NCBI GenBank assembly: GCA_020724775.1
Contig: DYGG01000018.1
Span: 1 to 57,814 of the forward strand
From: Ignavibacterium sp.
GTDB taxonomy: Bacteria; Zixibacteria; MSB-5A5; GN15; PGXB01
Direction of reading: 5' to 3'
DNA length: 57,814 bases
Part shown: positions 1-8,981 of the stretch, in pieces
Position numbering within the stretch: the stretch's first letter is position 1
How the letters are laid out: the number at the start of each line of letters is the position of its first letter
Notes under the pieces: model-generated
Seen by the model: only the letters and a program-made list of their open reading frames with translations
Told to the model about the DNA's origin: nothing
The model's database searches: none
Program-made: the position numbers and the translations under genes

Positions 1-394
1 TTGTCAAGAAAAATCTAACAAAATAACCAAAATACTATGATAGATAGTAACAAAAAGCGGAGAAATGGGGGGGAAAATACCTCACTCTCGCCAATGCCTT
101 CGACCGACCCTGACCGGTTAGAAAGCCCCCGGCTGAGACCGGGTAGAACCAGAAAGCCGATATCGAGAGTCATCGTCAAAGGTATAATCTATCACAACGC
201 CAATTGCTCGTACCGTCAACGAACCACCGGCACGCCTCAAAAAGCCGACCCGAAAAACACCCTTTACTTGTGAATCTATTCACAATCTCCTCCAGTTCTA
301 AGAACCCCTGCATTCACCCCCAACTACCATAATTGTGAAATAAAGTACAAGCAAGCCTTGTGCAGGCTCCCCGATATTGAACTGACGGGCAGTG
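1..394. other. Gene-poor left edge, nothing supported
   Basis: This stretch lies beyond the 3' end of the first minus-strand gene. A 78-codon plus-strand reading frame at 37-273 has no ribosome binding site, no recognisable motif and a basic low-complexity composition, so I do not call it. No clear hairpin terminator for the neighbouring gene was seen. Confidence 0.5.
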
Positions 395-1657
395 CTAAAA
401 TGTGCAGGTCAGGCGGGATGATATTAGATAGAGACGGGCATCATCGGCGGCGATTTCATGCCATTCCCACTCGCCCGAAAAGAGGAGTTCTAACGAGAGC
501 GCGCGCCAGATTTTGAGGTTGCCGATAAGGCTGAGGCGGTCGTACCAAAAATTGGAATAGAATTCCGGCCGGTTGGTATAGTGCCGTTTTCCGACCTGGT
601 TTTCGAATATTAAAAAGAGGCGGTCGGCACCGTAATAATCAGCCCCGGTGGAGATGCCGGCCTCGAAAAAGTCGTCGTCAGCATAGTCCGTGCGAACAGA
701 GAAGAACTCCGATTTCGGACCGGCCGAAAGGGTCAGGGAGCCGAATTCCTTTTCCAGAACCAGTGCGGGACGAAGCCGGTAATAATCATTACTGAAATAG
801 TCCTCTATCTGAAAATTGAAATATTCGACTATTCCGGAGGGGCGCAGAAACAGGTTGGCGCCGAGCGGAATCCGGGCGTAGAAGTCGCCCGAGTAAAACA
901 GGTAATTGTCGCGGTCGTCCTCCCAGTTATATTTTTTCCATTCCAAACCGACCTGAGCCGATAAGAAGGCGCCTCCCAGGCTGCCCAGGTAACTTCCGCT
1001 CCCCCGCCAAATGAAGTAATCGAGGACCGCCGAATCGCGCACAAACCGTTTTTCCAATCCACCTGTGACAGACCAGATGTCAAAGCGACGGTTGGTGTAA
1101 CTTACGGTTATGTCACCGCCGAAGCGGGTATAGTCGTAGAGAAAGCCGCCGGTCGAATCGAACGACACTGTCTCGCCGAAGAGGCGGGTTTTGGACTCGA
1201 CCTTATCCGACCAGTTTTGGCGCCAGGCAAGGCGTCCATCGGCAACCAAGAACTCCTCCCCGGCTTCGGACGCGCCGTCGATACGGTTTTTCCGTTCGAA
1301 GTGGAAGTCAGATTCCCATCGGCTGCGGAGACCGCTGACAGTAAAATGTCCCCAGCCGAGCGCGCGATAGATATCAGGGGTCTGTTCCCAGCCGAATTCG
1401 AGGCTTTGCCGACCGGCGTTATCGGGGTGGTATTTGAGGTACAAAAGCCCTTTTTTGTCGTCGAGGTAGTCTCGTTTCAGAAGGGCGATGTTGATTGAAG
1501 AATCGGGGTCGTAGCGGGCGGAGTCGAGATAATATTCCTGGGAAATGAAGTCATAGCCGAGTCCGGCGCGGAACGTAAAATTGCCGGGGTTTTCTGCCTG
1601 GAGTTCCCCGGCAATCAAGCCTGCGACAAGGAAGATGAGTGCTGTTCTACATCTCAT
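395..1657 (-). CDS. Putative outer-membrane beta-barrel protein
   Basis: A protein of about 420 residues that I cannot assign to a named family. The N-terminus (MRCRTALIFLVAGLIAGELQA) is a typical signal peptide. The rest is rich in alternating aromatic/polar strands such as FRAGLGYDF, GSGSYLGSLGG and SLELLFSGEWEWHE, and the last residue is Phe (SSRLTCTF), the usual C-terminal signal for BAM-assembled barrels. I infer an outer-membrane barrel or capsule/wza-type surface protein. The ATG at 1657 is preferred for the signal peptide; an in-frame TTG at 1666 directly abuts the stop codon of the gene before it, so the two are almost certainly co-transcribed and may be translationally coupled. No Shine-Dalgarno sequence is visible for either start. 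Confidence 0.65.
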   Translation of the reverse strand: MRCRTALIFLVAGLIAGELQAENPGNFTFRAGLGYDFISQEYYLDSARYDPDSSINIALLKRDYLDDKKGLLYLKYHPDNAGRQSLEFGWEQTPDIYRALGWGHFTVSGLRSRWESDFHFERKNRIDGASEAGEEFLVADGRLAWRQNWSDKVESKTRLFGETVSFDSTGGFLYDYTRFGGDITVSYTNRRFDIWSVTGGLEKRFVRDSAVLDYFIWRGSGSYLGSLGGAFLSAQVGLEWKKYNWEDDRDNYLFYSGDFYARIPLGANLFLRPSGIVEYFNFQIEDYFSNDYYRLRPALVLEKEFGSLTLSAGPKSEFFSVRTDYADDDFFEAGISTGADYYGADRLFLIFENQVGKRHYTNRPEFYSNFWYDRLSLIGNLKIWRALSLELLFSGEWEWHEIAADDARLYLISSRLTCTF

Positions 1658-1666
1658 CGAAAGCAA

Positions 1667-2761
1667 TCAGATTCCAATCATCTGGCGGGCTTTCTGAAGA
1701 TTCATTTGAGCCGCCTTAAGGTTGGCGGCGCAGGCTTCCGAGTCGCCGTTGTCACAATGTCGTTCCGCCTCAGCCAGATGGCGCCTCGCTGATTCCAGCA
1801 GCCGTTGGGCGGTGCTGTTGCCGCTGTTACGGATTTCATTAGAAATACGCTCCGTCTCCTGGCGCATGTTCTGAATCATCGGTTTCAAATTCTCGCCGTC
1901 ACCGCAGGTCTGGACAATCTGGCGAATCATCTGCTGGACCGCCTTAAGGTACCCTTCCGCCTTTTCGGTCTCCCCCGCCATATGGGACTGACGGGCTTCC
2001 GCGAACTGCTCACGGGCGCGCAGCGCCAACTGCGTCATTGCCTGATTCTGGCACTGCCGGGCGATCTGCTCGGCTTGCTCCAGCCGCTGCTCGGTTTGAC
2101 GGAACTGGTTTTCGAAGCGATTTCTTTCACCGGCTCTTCCCTGCAGTCTCTCGAGAATATTCAGCAGCGTCCGTTCCGCCTGTCGTGAAAGACGAAGGGC
2201 GGGCCGGAAATTCTGGTTGCGGTAAAATTCCCAGGCGCGCAGTTGATTGTCGCGGGCGGTGTCAAAGAGAGCGGCCAGAGCCCGTCCCGGCTCATCCGGC
2301 ATCTCCTCGCGAACCCGGTTCTGCAGGTCATCAGTTTTCTCCAGTTGTCGCAGGACGAGATTCTCGTTCTCCTCTCCCTGACGGACAAAACGCTCGCCGG
2401 CCTGTCTGATAGCAGCTACCGCCTGCCAGGCGCGTTCCCGCGCTTGTACGGTCGCTTTGATACCTTCCAGATACATATGCCCCTGTCCAAAAGCACGGGC
2501 GCGAACTTGCAACTCATCGGCCGCGGTCAGGAGAATTTCCGCTTTTCCGACAGCCAGACGAACCGGCTCAAGATTGACACCGCTTTCAGCCTGTAATCTG
2601 GTCCTGGCCTCATTTACCAGGGTCTGGGCACGCCCGATAATCTCATTGGTGCGGCCATATTCAGCCTCAAAGCGGCTTTGCGCCATCTGTGCCTGAGCGC
2701 CGACCGCGAGGAAAAGGCCGAGTGTGACCAGAGCGAACTTTATCATGAGCATTCTTTTCAT
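1667..2761 (-). CDS. Secreted alpha-helical (coiled-coil) protein
   Basis: A 364-residue protein of unknown function. Residues 1-24 form a signal peptide (AVGAQA cleavage region). The remainder is almost entirely charged, Gln/Glu/Arg/Ala-rich helix with heptad-like spacing, for example RAQTLVNEARTRLQAESG and RLEQAEQIARQCQNQAM, so it should form long coiled coils in the periplasm. Internal similarity between the segments near residues 40-90, 225-275 and 310-360 suggests three diverged helical hairpin repeats. The ATG at 2761 follows a good AAGGAGA ribosome binding site. The stop is next to the start of the beta-barrel gene, so an envelope role together with that barrel is plausible. Two Cys residues near the C-terminus (CDNGDSEAC) could form a disulphide. 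Confidence 0.65.
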   Translation of the reverse strand: MKRMLMIKFALVTLGLFLAVGAQAQMAQSRFEAEYGRTNEIIGRAQTLVNEARTRLQAESGVNLEPVRLAVGKAEILLTAADELQVRARAFGQGHMYLEGIKATVQARERAWQAVAAIRQAGERFVRQGEENENLVLRQLEKTDDLQNRVREEMPDEPGRALAALFDTARDNQLRAWEFYRNQNFRPALRLSRQAERTLLNILERLQGRAGERNRFENQFRQTEQRLEQAEQIARQCQNQAMTQLALRAREQFAEARQSHMAGETEKAEGYLKAVQQMIRQIVQTCGDGENLKPMIQNMRQETERISNEIRNSGNSTAQRLLESARRHLAEAERHCDNGDSEACAANLKAAQMNLQKARQMIGI

Positions 2762-2937
2762 TTGGTCTCCTTTGTATATTCCAAAGGATTACCTGTCAAA
2801 TAATATGCCGAACTGTCGCTATTCATAATAAGTTAAATTTCAATAACTTACAATATCATTTTGCATGGGGCAGCGGCTCCCGAATGTACCGCTGGGTACA
2901 GATGGACGGCTTAGTCCAGTTTTGCGCAGAAAAAGAA

Positions 2938-4269
2938 CTACTTGATATCATGGTATTTCATTCGGGAGTATAGCCGCCTCCGGGTGATTTTCAGCAAACG
3001 GGCCGCTTCAGTTTTATTCCCCCCGGTCTTTTCCAGCGCCCTTAGAATCATCTCCTTTTCGGAGGCTTCCAGACCGCCGGCGACGGCGGCTGTGTTCTCG
3101 CTTAGGAGCGGGGCGGTCTCGGTTTCATCTTCGATACCGATATGCTCAATCTCGAGCGGCTCTCCACCGGCAAGAATCATCCCCCTCTCGAGGATATTTT
3201 TCAGTTCCCGGATATTACCGGGCCAGTGATAAGAAGTCAGCAATGAGACGACCTCGGCGGAGAGCCGGGGATGACGATACTGCCGTTTCTTGAGGAAATA
3301 CTCCGCCAAAGGAGGGATATCCTCCCGTCGCTCGGCCAGCGAAGGAATCTGAATCGGAAATACATTCAAACGGTAGTACAGGTCTTCGCGGAATTTTCCT
3401 CTGGCGATTTCCTCTTTAAGATTGCGGTTGGTGGCGGCGATGACGCGAACATTGGTGGCGACATTGTCAACCCCGCCGACCCGGACAAACTGACGCTCTT
3501 CGAGGACACGGAGGAGTTTCGCCTGCAGTCCGGGAGACATCTCGCCGATTTCATCCAGGAAAATGGTACCTCCATCAGCCAACTCGAATCGTCCTCTCTT
3601 GCGGGCGACAGCGCCGGTGAAAGCCCCTTTTTCGTGGCCGAAGAGTTCCGATTCCAGAAGGGTCTCTGCCAGAGCGGCGCAATTGACCGGAATGAACGGT
3701 TTATTCTTGCGTGGAGAGTTCTGATGTATCAGGTGCGCCGCCAGTTCCTTGCCGGTCCCTGATTTTCCGGTCAGCAGCACCGTGGTATCGGTGGCGGCCA
3801 CTTTGGAAATCAGCCCCAGCATTTCCATAGCGGCGCGGGAATGTCCTATAAACTGGTCGTAGTTGAGATTCTTGATGTCGTCGGAATAAAGAGCGGTCAG
3901 GTCAGAGAGACGTTGCCGGTCGGAGAGTTTGCGGCAGAGAAGAATCAATTCATCCATGGCAAACGGTTTGAGGATATAATCGGCGGCCCCTTTTTTCATC
4001 GCTTCCACGGCCGATTCCACAGTGCCGTAAGCGGTCATCAGAATGACCTCGGCTTCTCCCTTTTGCCGGGCTTTTTCCAGGATTTCAATTCCGCTGATTT
4101 GCGGCATTGATTGGTCGGTGATTATAATGTCGAAGGAGCGGCTTTCCATCAATTTGAGGGCTTCGGCAGGGTCGGCAACACCGGTGGCATCGAAGCCGGC
4201 CTCTTTGAGAGCGTTGCTCACCAGGAAAGTCATCTTTGGCTCATCATCGATTACCAGTATATTTGGCAT
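2938..4269 (-). CDS. NtrC-family sigma-54 response regulator
   Basis: A full-length (443 aa) sigma-54-dependent transcription activator. The receiver domain (about 1-115) has the acidic pair D8/D9, phosphoacceptor D52 (ITDQSMP), T79 and K101 (KPF). The AAA+ domain follows with Walker A at 168-175 (GKSGTGKE), the sigma-54-contacting loop GAFTGA at 215-220, Walker B (TIFLDEIGEM) near 235-244 and the RVIAATNRNL sensor region. The C-terminus (about 400-443) is a Fis-type helix-turn-helix (TGGNKTEAARLLKITRRRLY). All catalytic residues are present, so it should be a phosphorylation-dependent activator. It lies 14 nt downstream of the histidine kinase gene and is its evident partner. The target promoters are unknown; I did not find a convincing -24/-12 element in the neighbouring upstream regions. 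Confidence 0.93.
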   Translation of the reverse strand: MPNILVIDDEPKMTFLVSNALKEAGFDATGVADPAEALKLMESRSFDIIITDQSMPQISGIEILEKARQKGEAEVILMTAYGTVESAVEAMKKGAADYILKPFAMDELILLCRKLSDRQRLSDLTALYSDDIKNLNYDQFIGHSRAAMEMLGLISKVAATDTTVLLTGKSGTGKELAAHLIHQNSPRKNKPFIPVNCAALAETLLESELFGHEKGAFTGAVARKRGRFELADGGTIFLDEIGEMSPGLQAKLLRVLEERQFVRVGGVDNVATNVRVIAATNRNLKEEIARGKFREDLYYRLNVFPIQIPSLAERREDIPPLAEYFLKKRQYRHPRLSAEVVSLLTSYHWPGNIRELKNILERGMILAGGEPLEIEHIGIEDETETAPLLSENTAAVAGGLEASEKEMILRALEKTGGNKTEAARLLKITRRRLYSRMKYHDIK

Positions 4270-4283
4270 AGAAAATCCCGCGG

Positions 4284-5600
4284 TTAAACATCCTCTTTAT
4301 CAGCGGCGGGGAGTTCAACCCTGAATTCGGTCGGTCCGCCTTTTTTACTTTGTACAGAGATATCGCCGTTCATTTCAGTAACCAGTTTTTTTGACATGAA
4401 AAGCCCCAGACCGGAGCCGCTGGTTTTGGTCGTGTAGAACGGCTCAAAGATATGCCTCATAACCGAGGGCGGAACACCGGGACCGCTGTCGGTGACGACT
4501 ATATTGGTCTTGTCTCCGGCTCTCTCCGCGAGCAGGTCGATTCGAGCATCGGGCAGCCCCCGGACGGCATCGGCGGCGTTCAGAATCAGGTTGAGAAGTA
4601 CTTGACGAAGTGCCGAGGGATCGGCTTTTGCGTGAAGCCCTTTTTCAGGCAGATTGAGCCTTACCGTTATACCTTCGGATTCAAATCGTTTGGAGAACTG
4701 GTCATGCACCTGTCGGAGAAGGTCATTCAACTCTAATTTTAACGCCTGAAGGTTTCTTTTCCCGCCGGCAATTCCCAGGTAATTGGTGACAATTTTATTG
4801 AGACGGTCGGTTTCCTCGAGGATAAATTTCGCCTCGGGGAAATCACCCGTTTTCTTGAGACGTTCCGCTGAGGCGCGGATAATCATCAGAGGATTTTTTA
4901 TCTCGTGGGAAACGACGGCTACCATTCGTCCCAGGTTGGCTTGCGCCTGCGACAGAAAAAGCGCCTGCTCGGAAGAGTTTATCCGCCGTTGAATGAAAAA
5001 GAAAAAAACGCCAAAGAGGATGCCACTGCCGACAGATATGGCGCCGGAAAGATAAAGATTTCTTTTCAGACTGAGGAGGTCATCAGAATAATCGATATCG
5101 GCTTCAATGCCAAGTACGGCGGCGACCACCCCGGCGGTATCGGTAAGCCCGATAAAGGCAGATTTTAGAAGAAGGTCGCCGACACGATACCCGCCGGTCA
5201 CCACCGGCTGCCGCCCGATATAGAAGGCGGAATCGATATAGCCTCGATTCAGAGCCGCCAGATAATAGACCGTGTCGGCGTCGAACTGGGTCGTTGCAAG
5301 GTACCTGTAAACCGGGTCGATTATGAAAACCTCCGAGAGGGAGTCGGCCTCTTTTATGCTTTCGAGTATATCGAGAATCAGGTCATATCCGGCAAGATTG
5401 TTGGAGGGATACGGCTCGAACGCAAAGGGAGGGAGATGCCCTCCCCCCAGAACAGCGAGAGAGGAAAGACGCCGCGAGAGTTGCTCTTCAAAACTCCGTT
5501 CCGCCCTCTGATAGAAAAACCACCAGGAGATATTGACAAGCAGTATCACCAGGATTGTAAAGATGACTACGGCGAAATTTCGTCTGCGGCGGGGAATCAT
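4284..5600 (-). CDS. Membrane sensor histidine kinase (NtrB/ZraS-like)
   Basis: A 438-residue two-component kinase. Transmembrane helix 1 is at about 9-29 and helix 2 at about 182-203; the roughly 150 residues between them form an extracytoplasmic sensor (dCache/PAS-like by size, not recognised in detail). The HisKA segment carries phospho-acceptor H232 in VVSHEIKNPLMII. The HATPase domain has the N box (NLILNAADAV), G1 (DSGPGVP) and G2 (GSGLGLFMSKKL). It signals to the sigma-54 activator encoded 14 nt downstream. The ATG at 5600 lies only 6 nt after a strong -10 box, so the mRNA may be leaderless. The sensor's ligand is unknown; closeness to envelope-protein genes suggests an envelope or redox/metal stimulus, which is inference. 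Confidence 0.92.
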   Translation of the reverse strand: MIPRRRRNFAVVIFTILVILLVNISWWFFYQRAERSFEEQLSRRLSSLAVLGGGHLPPFAFEPYPSNNLAGYDLILDILESIKEADSLSEVFIIDPVYRYLATTQFDADTVYYLAALNRGYIDSAFYIGRQPVVTGGYRVGDLLLKSAFIGLTDTAGVVAAVLGIEADIDYSDDLLSLKRNLYLSGAISVGSGILFGVFFFFIQRRINSSEQALFLSQAQANLGRMVAVVSHEIKNPLMIIRASAERLKKTGDFPEAKFILEETDRLNKIVTNYLGIAGGKRNLQALKLELNDLLRQVHDQFSKRFESEGITVRLNLPEKGLHAKADPSALRQVLLNLILNAADAVRGLPDARIDLLAERAGDKTNIVVTDSGPGVPPSVMRHIFEPFYTTKTSGSGLGLFMSKKLVTEMNGDISVQSKKGGPTEFRVELPAADKEDV

Positions 5601-5606
5601 CCTGTT

Positions 5607-5635
5607 ATTATCAAGACCTCGCTATGGCAAGTCAA
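5607..5635 (-). promoter_or_regulatory. Sigma-70-type promoter of the two-component operon
   Basis: On the minus strand, TTGACT (5635-5630) and GATAAT (5612-5607) are separated by exactly 17 bp, a near-consensus sigma-70 promoter. The -10 box ends only 6 nt before the kinase ATG, which places the expected transcription start at or next to the start codon and leaves no room for a leader. Confidence 0.65.
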
Positions 5636-5664
5636 GGGGAAATATAGATGCCTGAACCAAGGGG

Positions 5665-7008
5665 TTATTTCAGCAAGAGCATCTTGCCGGCAGCGGCAAT
5701 TTTGTCCGAACTGAGACGATAAAAATATAGACCGCTCGCCACGACATTGCCATCGGCGTCACTGCCATCCCATTCGACCCGGTGCCGGCCTACCGTATAA
5801 ATGCCATCGACAAGAGTGCAGACCTGTCTTCCCAGCAGGTCGTATATCTGAAGTCTGAGATGGGAACGGGCGGCAACGGAAAATTCTATGATAGTTCCGC
5901 GGTTGAAAGGATTGGGATAATTCTGATGCAGTTGAAAATCACGGGGGAGAGCATCAGCCCTCCCGTGGGCGATATCGGTCGGGTCTTTCTTAAGGCAGAA
6001 AATTCCTTCCCCGCTGGTCGCAAACCAGATATTACCTCCCTTATCGACCGCCATTTCATTGACGACGACATACCAGGTATTGGGAAAGTGGTCGATATTG
6101 TAAGACTGCCAGGTATCGAAACCGTCGAACCGACTGACGGGAATTTCTGCCGGGTGATCGGCGGGGTACGGATGCGCCAGCCAGAGATAACCGGCGCTGT
6201 CGATTATAATATCATCGACCTGATTGTAAGTAATGCCGCTGTTGGCGGTGTCAAAATTCTGCCATCCTCCTTGACGGTCAAAAAGAGTCAGTCCCTGGTT
6301 GGTGCCTATCCACAGGCGCCCGGCGGCATCAAGTTCAAAACAACGAATGGTGTTATCCGGGAGATCGCTGTTGGAAGAGTCATAAGTTGTCCAACCTTCG
6401 CCCTCGCTAAAACGGCTAATCCCCTTGAACGTCCCTATCCAGACCTCGCCATAACGGTCGGCAAAGAGGCTCACAATCTGATTGCTGACCAGAGGGGAAT
6501 TGGCGGTATCGAATCGGCTCCAGATGCTGTCAGGGGAGAGCCGTCCCACCCCGCTCCCAAGCGTCCCCACCCAGATATTTCCGGCGGTGTCGAGCGTCAG
6601 CGCGGAGACATTGCGGAGATACTGCAGAGCCGTATCCAGGTCGTAGCGGGTCCATTCGGAGATGCCGTCATACCGGACCAGACCACCGGTCTGCGTTCCG
6701 AGCCAGATATTGCCGTTTAAGCCGGAGGCGATGGCGATGACTGAAGAGGTCCCCATGTCATTATTGGCGGGAAGGTAGAATTCCCAGAGGGAATCTTCAT
6801 CAAAGCGAAAAATAAGCCCAAAAGTGGGTCCCTGATAGTATGTGCCGAACCATTTGTTATTATCAAGCCCGATGGTAAGGCAATTGATAAAGTCGTTTTC
6901 CAAAATGCCGTTGTCGGCATTAAAATAGAGCCATTCCGATTCCGCCTTAAACGGCAGGAATAGAAGGAGGGTAATCATAATGGATAAAAATATAGTGGAC
7001 TGCTTCAT
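5665..7008 (-). CDS. Secreted beta-propeller with C-terminal sorting domain
   Basis: A secreted protein of about 447 residues. A signal peptide (MKQSTIFLSIMITLLLFLPF) is followed by repeated units of the two-component-regulator-propeller type (WVGTLGSGVGRL, WIGTFKGISRF, WIGTNQGLTLFD, IWFATSGEGIFCL), as in periplasmic sensor domains of hybrid kinases. It then carries a FlgD-like Ig C-terminal domain with the signature NYPNPFNRGT, LGRQVCTLVDG and YFYRLSS..., ending in LLLK, a type-IX-secretion-like sorting tail. No kinase follows, so it is a free-standing propeller. The ATG at 7008 has an excellent GGAAGGAGA site, which rules out the longer frame starting at 7032. The kinase gene begins 64 bp downstream with its own promoter. 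The ligand or partner is unknown; sugar or polymer binding is typical of related propellers. Confidence 0.85.
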   Translation of the reverse strand: MKQSTIFLSIMITLLLFLPFKAESEWLYFNADNGILENDFINCLTIGLDNNKWFGTYYQGPTFGLIFRFDEDSLWEFYLPANNDMGTSSVIAIASGLNGNIWLGTQTGGLVRYDGISEWTRYDLDTALQYLRNVSALTLDTAGNIWVGTLGSGVGRLSPDSIWSRFDTANSPLVSNQIVSLFADRYGEVWIGTFKGISRFSEGEGWTTYDSSNSDLPDNTIRCFELDAAGRLWIGTNQGLTLFDRQGGWQNFDTANSGITYNQVDDIIIDSAGYLWLAHPYPADHPAEIPVSRFDGFDTWQSYNIDHFPNTWYVVVNEMAVDKGGNIWFATSGEGIFCLKKDPTDIAHGRADALPRDFQLHQNYPNPFNRGTIIEFSVAARSHLRLQIYDLLGRQVCTLVDGIYTVGRHRVEWDGSDADGNVVASGLYFYRLSSDKIAAAGKMLLLK

Positions 7009-7217
7009 AGGTCTCCTTCCTGGCGCATACAATATAGCAGCAAATTACCGACAATTAAAGGGATTATGGAAAATATTCATCAAATTTATAGACGTTCAAC
7101 CAGGGATAGTGGTTTAACTATGGAAGTCTCATTCTAATGCCTCCTTGACAAAGAGGGCAACGAATCATAACCTTGAAAGTATAATATTTAATAGAATCTG
7201 TTAAGAAGGTGTTGTCT

Positions 7218-8153
7218 ATGAGAAAATTGCTGATTGCGTGCATTTTAGTGCTGACAATTCTGCCGGTTCGAGGTCAAACGCCGGTGGCGGATAGTCTGTC
7301 GATTTATCTCAAAGCCGGCGGGGCGGCGTTGAGTGACAATCGCATCCCCGAAGCCTATGAGAAATTTCAGCAGGCGCTTCGCCTGGACCCTAATAATGCC
7401 AACGCTCTTAAGAATATCGGGATGATACATTCGATGAAAGGGGAATTCTGGAAAGCGCTCGATTACTTCAAAAAAGCCCAACAGCAGGATACCGCCGACG
7501 CCGACATATATAACAATTTAGGGGCGGCATATCAGGCGACCGGCGACACGACTCGCTCGCTGCGGGCGTACCGTAAGGCCATGTCCCTGGCGCCGGAAAA
7601 TGTCGCTTTCGCCCGCAATCTGGCCACGACGCTGGTGTATAACAAGCGGTTTTCCGAAGCCTCATCGGTTCTGAACCTGGCTCTCAAAAAAGACAGCGCC
7701 GACCCGGAGATCCAGTACCTGATGGGAAATGTCCATATGGCAGGAAATCACTTATATGACGCCGAATCTTTCTTCGCGAGAGCCGTCAATCTCAATCCGG
7801 CCGAGCCGCGATATGTTTATAATCTGGCCGTGGTAAAAGATAAGTTGAACAAAAAAGAGGACGCTGAGGCGGCGTATAAGAGAACGATTGAACTGAATCC
7901 GCGTCATTTTGACGCCTACCAGCATTTGGGGGTGCTGTACATTCTGAGCAAGAGATATCCCGAGGCGGTAGAACAGTTTGAGCGGGCGGTCAAGATTCGT
8001 CCTGACGATATGAATGCCCGGGTAGCCCTGGGCGGGGCGTATGTCTATAATAATATGCCGGAAAAGGCGGAAGAAGTATATCAGTTTCTCCTGAAAAAAG
8101 ATTCGTCATCAGCACAACGTCTGATAAATCTCATCACACCGGACAAAGAATAG
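7218..8153 (+). CDS. Exported tetratricopeptide-repeat protein
   Basis: A 311-residue protein with an N-terminal signal peptide (MRKLLIACILVLTILPVRG) followed by about eight TPR units, for example ALKNIGMIHSMKGEFWKALDYF, AYQHLGVLYILSKRYPEAVEQF and ARVALGGAYVYNNMPEKAEE. Such proteins act as protein-protein scaffolds in the periplasm or at the inner face of the outer membrane. The ATG at 7218 is chosen because it follows AAGAAGGTG with correct spacing; an upstream in-frame GTG at 7209 lies within that ribosome binding site. A possible -10 (TATAAT, 7180-7185) lies upstream, but the nearby TTGACA (7145) is 29 bp away and is not a matching -35. The gene is divergent from the propeller gene and convergent with the next barrel gene. 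The partner proteins are unknown. Confidence 0.85.
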   Translation: MRKLLIACILVLTILPVRGQTPVADSLSIYLKAGGAALSDNRIPEAYEKFQQALRLDPNNANALKNIGMIHSMKGEFWKALDYFKKAQQQDTADADIYNNLGAAYQATGDTTRSLRAYRKAMSLAPENVAFARNLATTLVYNKRFSEASSVLNLALKKDSADPEIQYLMGNVHMAGNHLYDAESFFARAVNLNPAEPRYVYNLAVVKDKLNKKEDAEAAYKRTIELNPRHFDAYQHLGVLYILSKRYPEAVEQFERAVKIRPDDMNARVALGGAYVYNNMPEKAEEVYQFLLKKDSSSAQRLINLITPDKE

Positions 8154-8192
8154 TCTCCGAACGGAAAACTGCATCGATATCAGGCATAAAAA

Positions 8193-8217
8193 TACCCCCG
8201 ACTAAAAGCCGGGGGTA
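8193..8217 (-). terminator. Rho-independent terminator
   Basis: Perfect 8-bp inverted repeat TACCCCCG (8193-8200) / CGGGGGTA (8210-8217) with a 9-nt loop. Read on the minus strand it is followed by a T-rich tract (ATTTTTAT), so it terminates the small barrel gene that ends at 8240. It sits between convergent genes and may also slow transcription from the TPR gene. Confidence 0.8.
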
Positions 8218-8239
8218 AGAGACTTCTCTTGAGAAAGCC

Positions 8240-8833
8240 TTACGGAAGATTATAATTCAAGCCCAGAATCAGGCTGGTGTAATCGGTCACTTCACCCGGC
8301 GTATCAATCCAGTTCCAGCGGTATTCGGCGCTGAAACCGATAGGGAAGGCGGGAAGAGTAATATTGACACCGCCCGAGAGATGATACCCCAGCCGGGTCA
8401 TCGAGCCCGGTATGTTTATCCCTTCATCATCGAGAGACAGCGAAAGCGGCTTCACATAATCGTAACTGAGATTATGGCTGGAGATACCGCCTCCGAAATA
8501 GGGCGAAACCACTTTCAACTTGATAGGATAGACCAGTGATGCCCCGAAACTGAAATCCTGCATCTTGAATTCGAAAGTCTGTCCTCCGAAATCATATTCA
8601 TTTTTCTTCCAGGCATAATCGCCAAACAGAATCAGGTTGACCATTGGCAGCGATGAGAACCGTATCTGCGCTCCGAAGAGATTCATCTGGTCGGCTTTAT
8701 AGTCGCCCAGCGAAAGTCCGGCCTGGTCATAGTTGTTGACCCATCCCCCTCTGACCCCGATCGACAGCCCGGTAATAGCAAACGCCGGCGTCGCCATCAA
8801 GGTAACCGCGAGAATAATCAAGAATTTACGCAT
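8240..8833 (-). CDS. Small outer-membrane beta-barrel protein
   Basis: A 197-residue exported protein. The signal peptide MRKFLIILAVTLMATPAFA is clear, and the mature part is a run of amphipathic strands typical of 8-stranded barrels (TGLSIGVRGGW, MNLFGAQIRFSS, VNLILFGDYAWKKNEYDFGG, YFGGGISSHNLSYDY, LGYHLSGGVNI, IGFSAEYRWNW, SLILGLNYNL). It resembles OmpW/OmpA-type or porin-family small barrels, but no specific family is recognised. The start has a strong GAGGAGGAGAAA ribosome binding site. A U-tract hairpin terminator lies just past the stop. It is transcribed alone, divergently from the lipoprotein gene. Confidence 0.75.
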   Translation of the reverse strand: MRKFLIILAVTLMATPAFAITGLSIGVRGGWVNNYDQAGLSLGDYKADQMNLFGAQIRFSSLPMVNLILFGDYAWKKNEYDFGGQTFEFKMQDFSFGASLVYPIKLKVVSPYFGGGISSHNLSYDYVKPLSLSLDDEGINIPGSMTRLGYHLSGGVNITLPAFPIGFSAEYRWNWIDTPGEVTDYTSLILGLNYNLP

Positions 8834-8981
8834 TTTCTCCTCCTCTTTTCATTTAGATATCGGCAGGAGCGCGGTCTAAATTAATCTACCTCGATTCCAT
8901 TATGCCATTTACAATTTTACGATTTTGAGGCTTGTCTCGTCTATGTAATAGAGGTATCATTTAACGAAAGAGGGAGGCAAA

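Noticed and set aside
37-273. 78-codon frame near the left edge
   Set aside because: No ribosome binding site, unusual basic/proline composition and no similarity I can name.
2762-2937. Sigma-54 (-24/-12) promoter upstream of the helical protein gene
   Set aside because: A GCTGCCCCATGCA stretch on the minus strand looked suggestive, but the GG-N10-GC spacing is not met.
5782-6720. 312-codon plus-strand open frame
   Set aside because: Antisense to the propeller repeats; no start signal and no recognisable protein.
7145-7185. TTGACA and TATAAT upstream of the TPR gene as one promoter
   Set aside because: The spacer is 29 bp, far outside the functional range; only the TATAAT might belong to a promoter.
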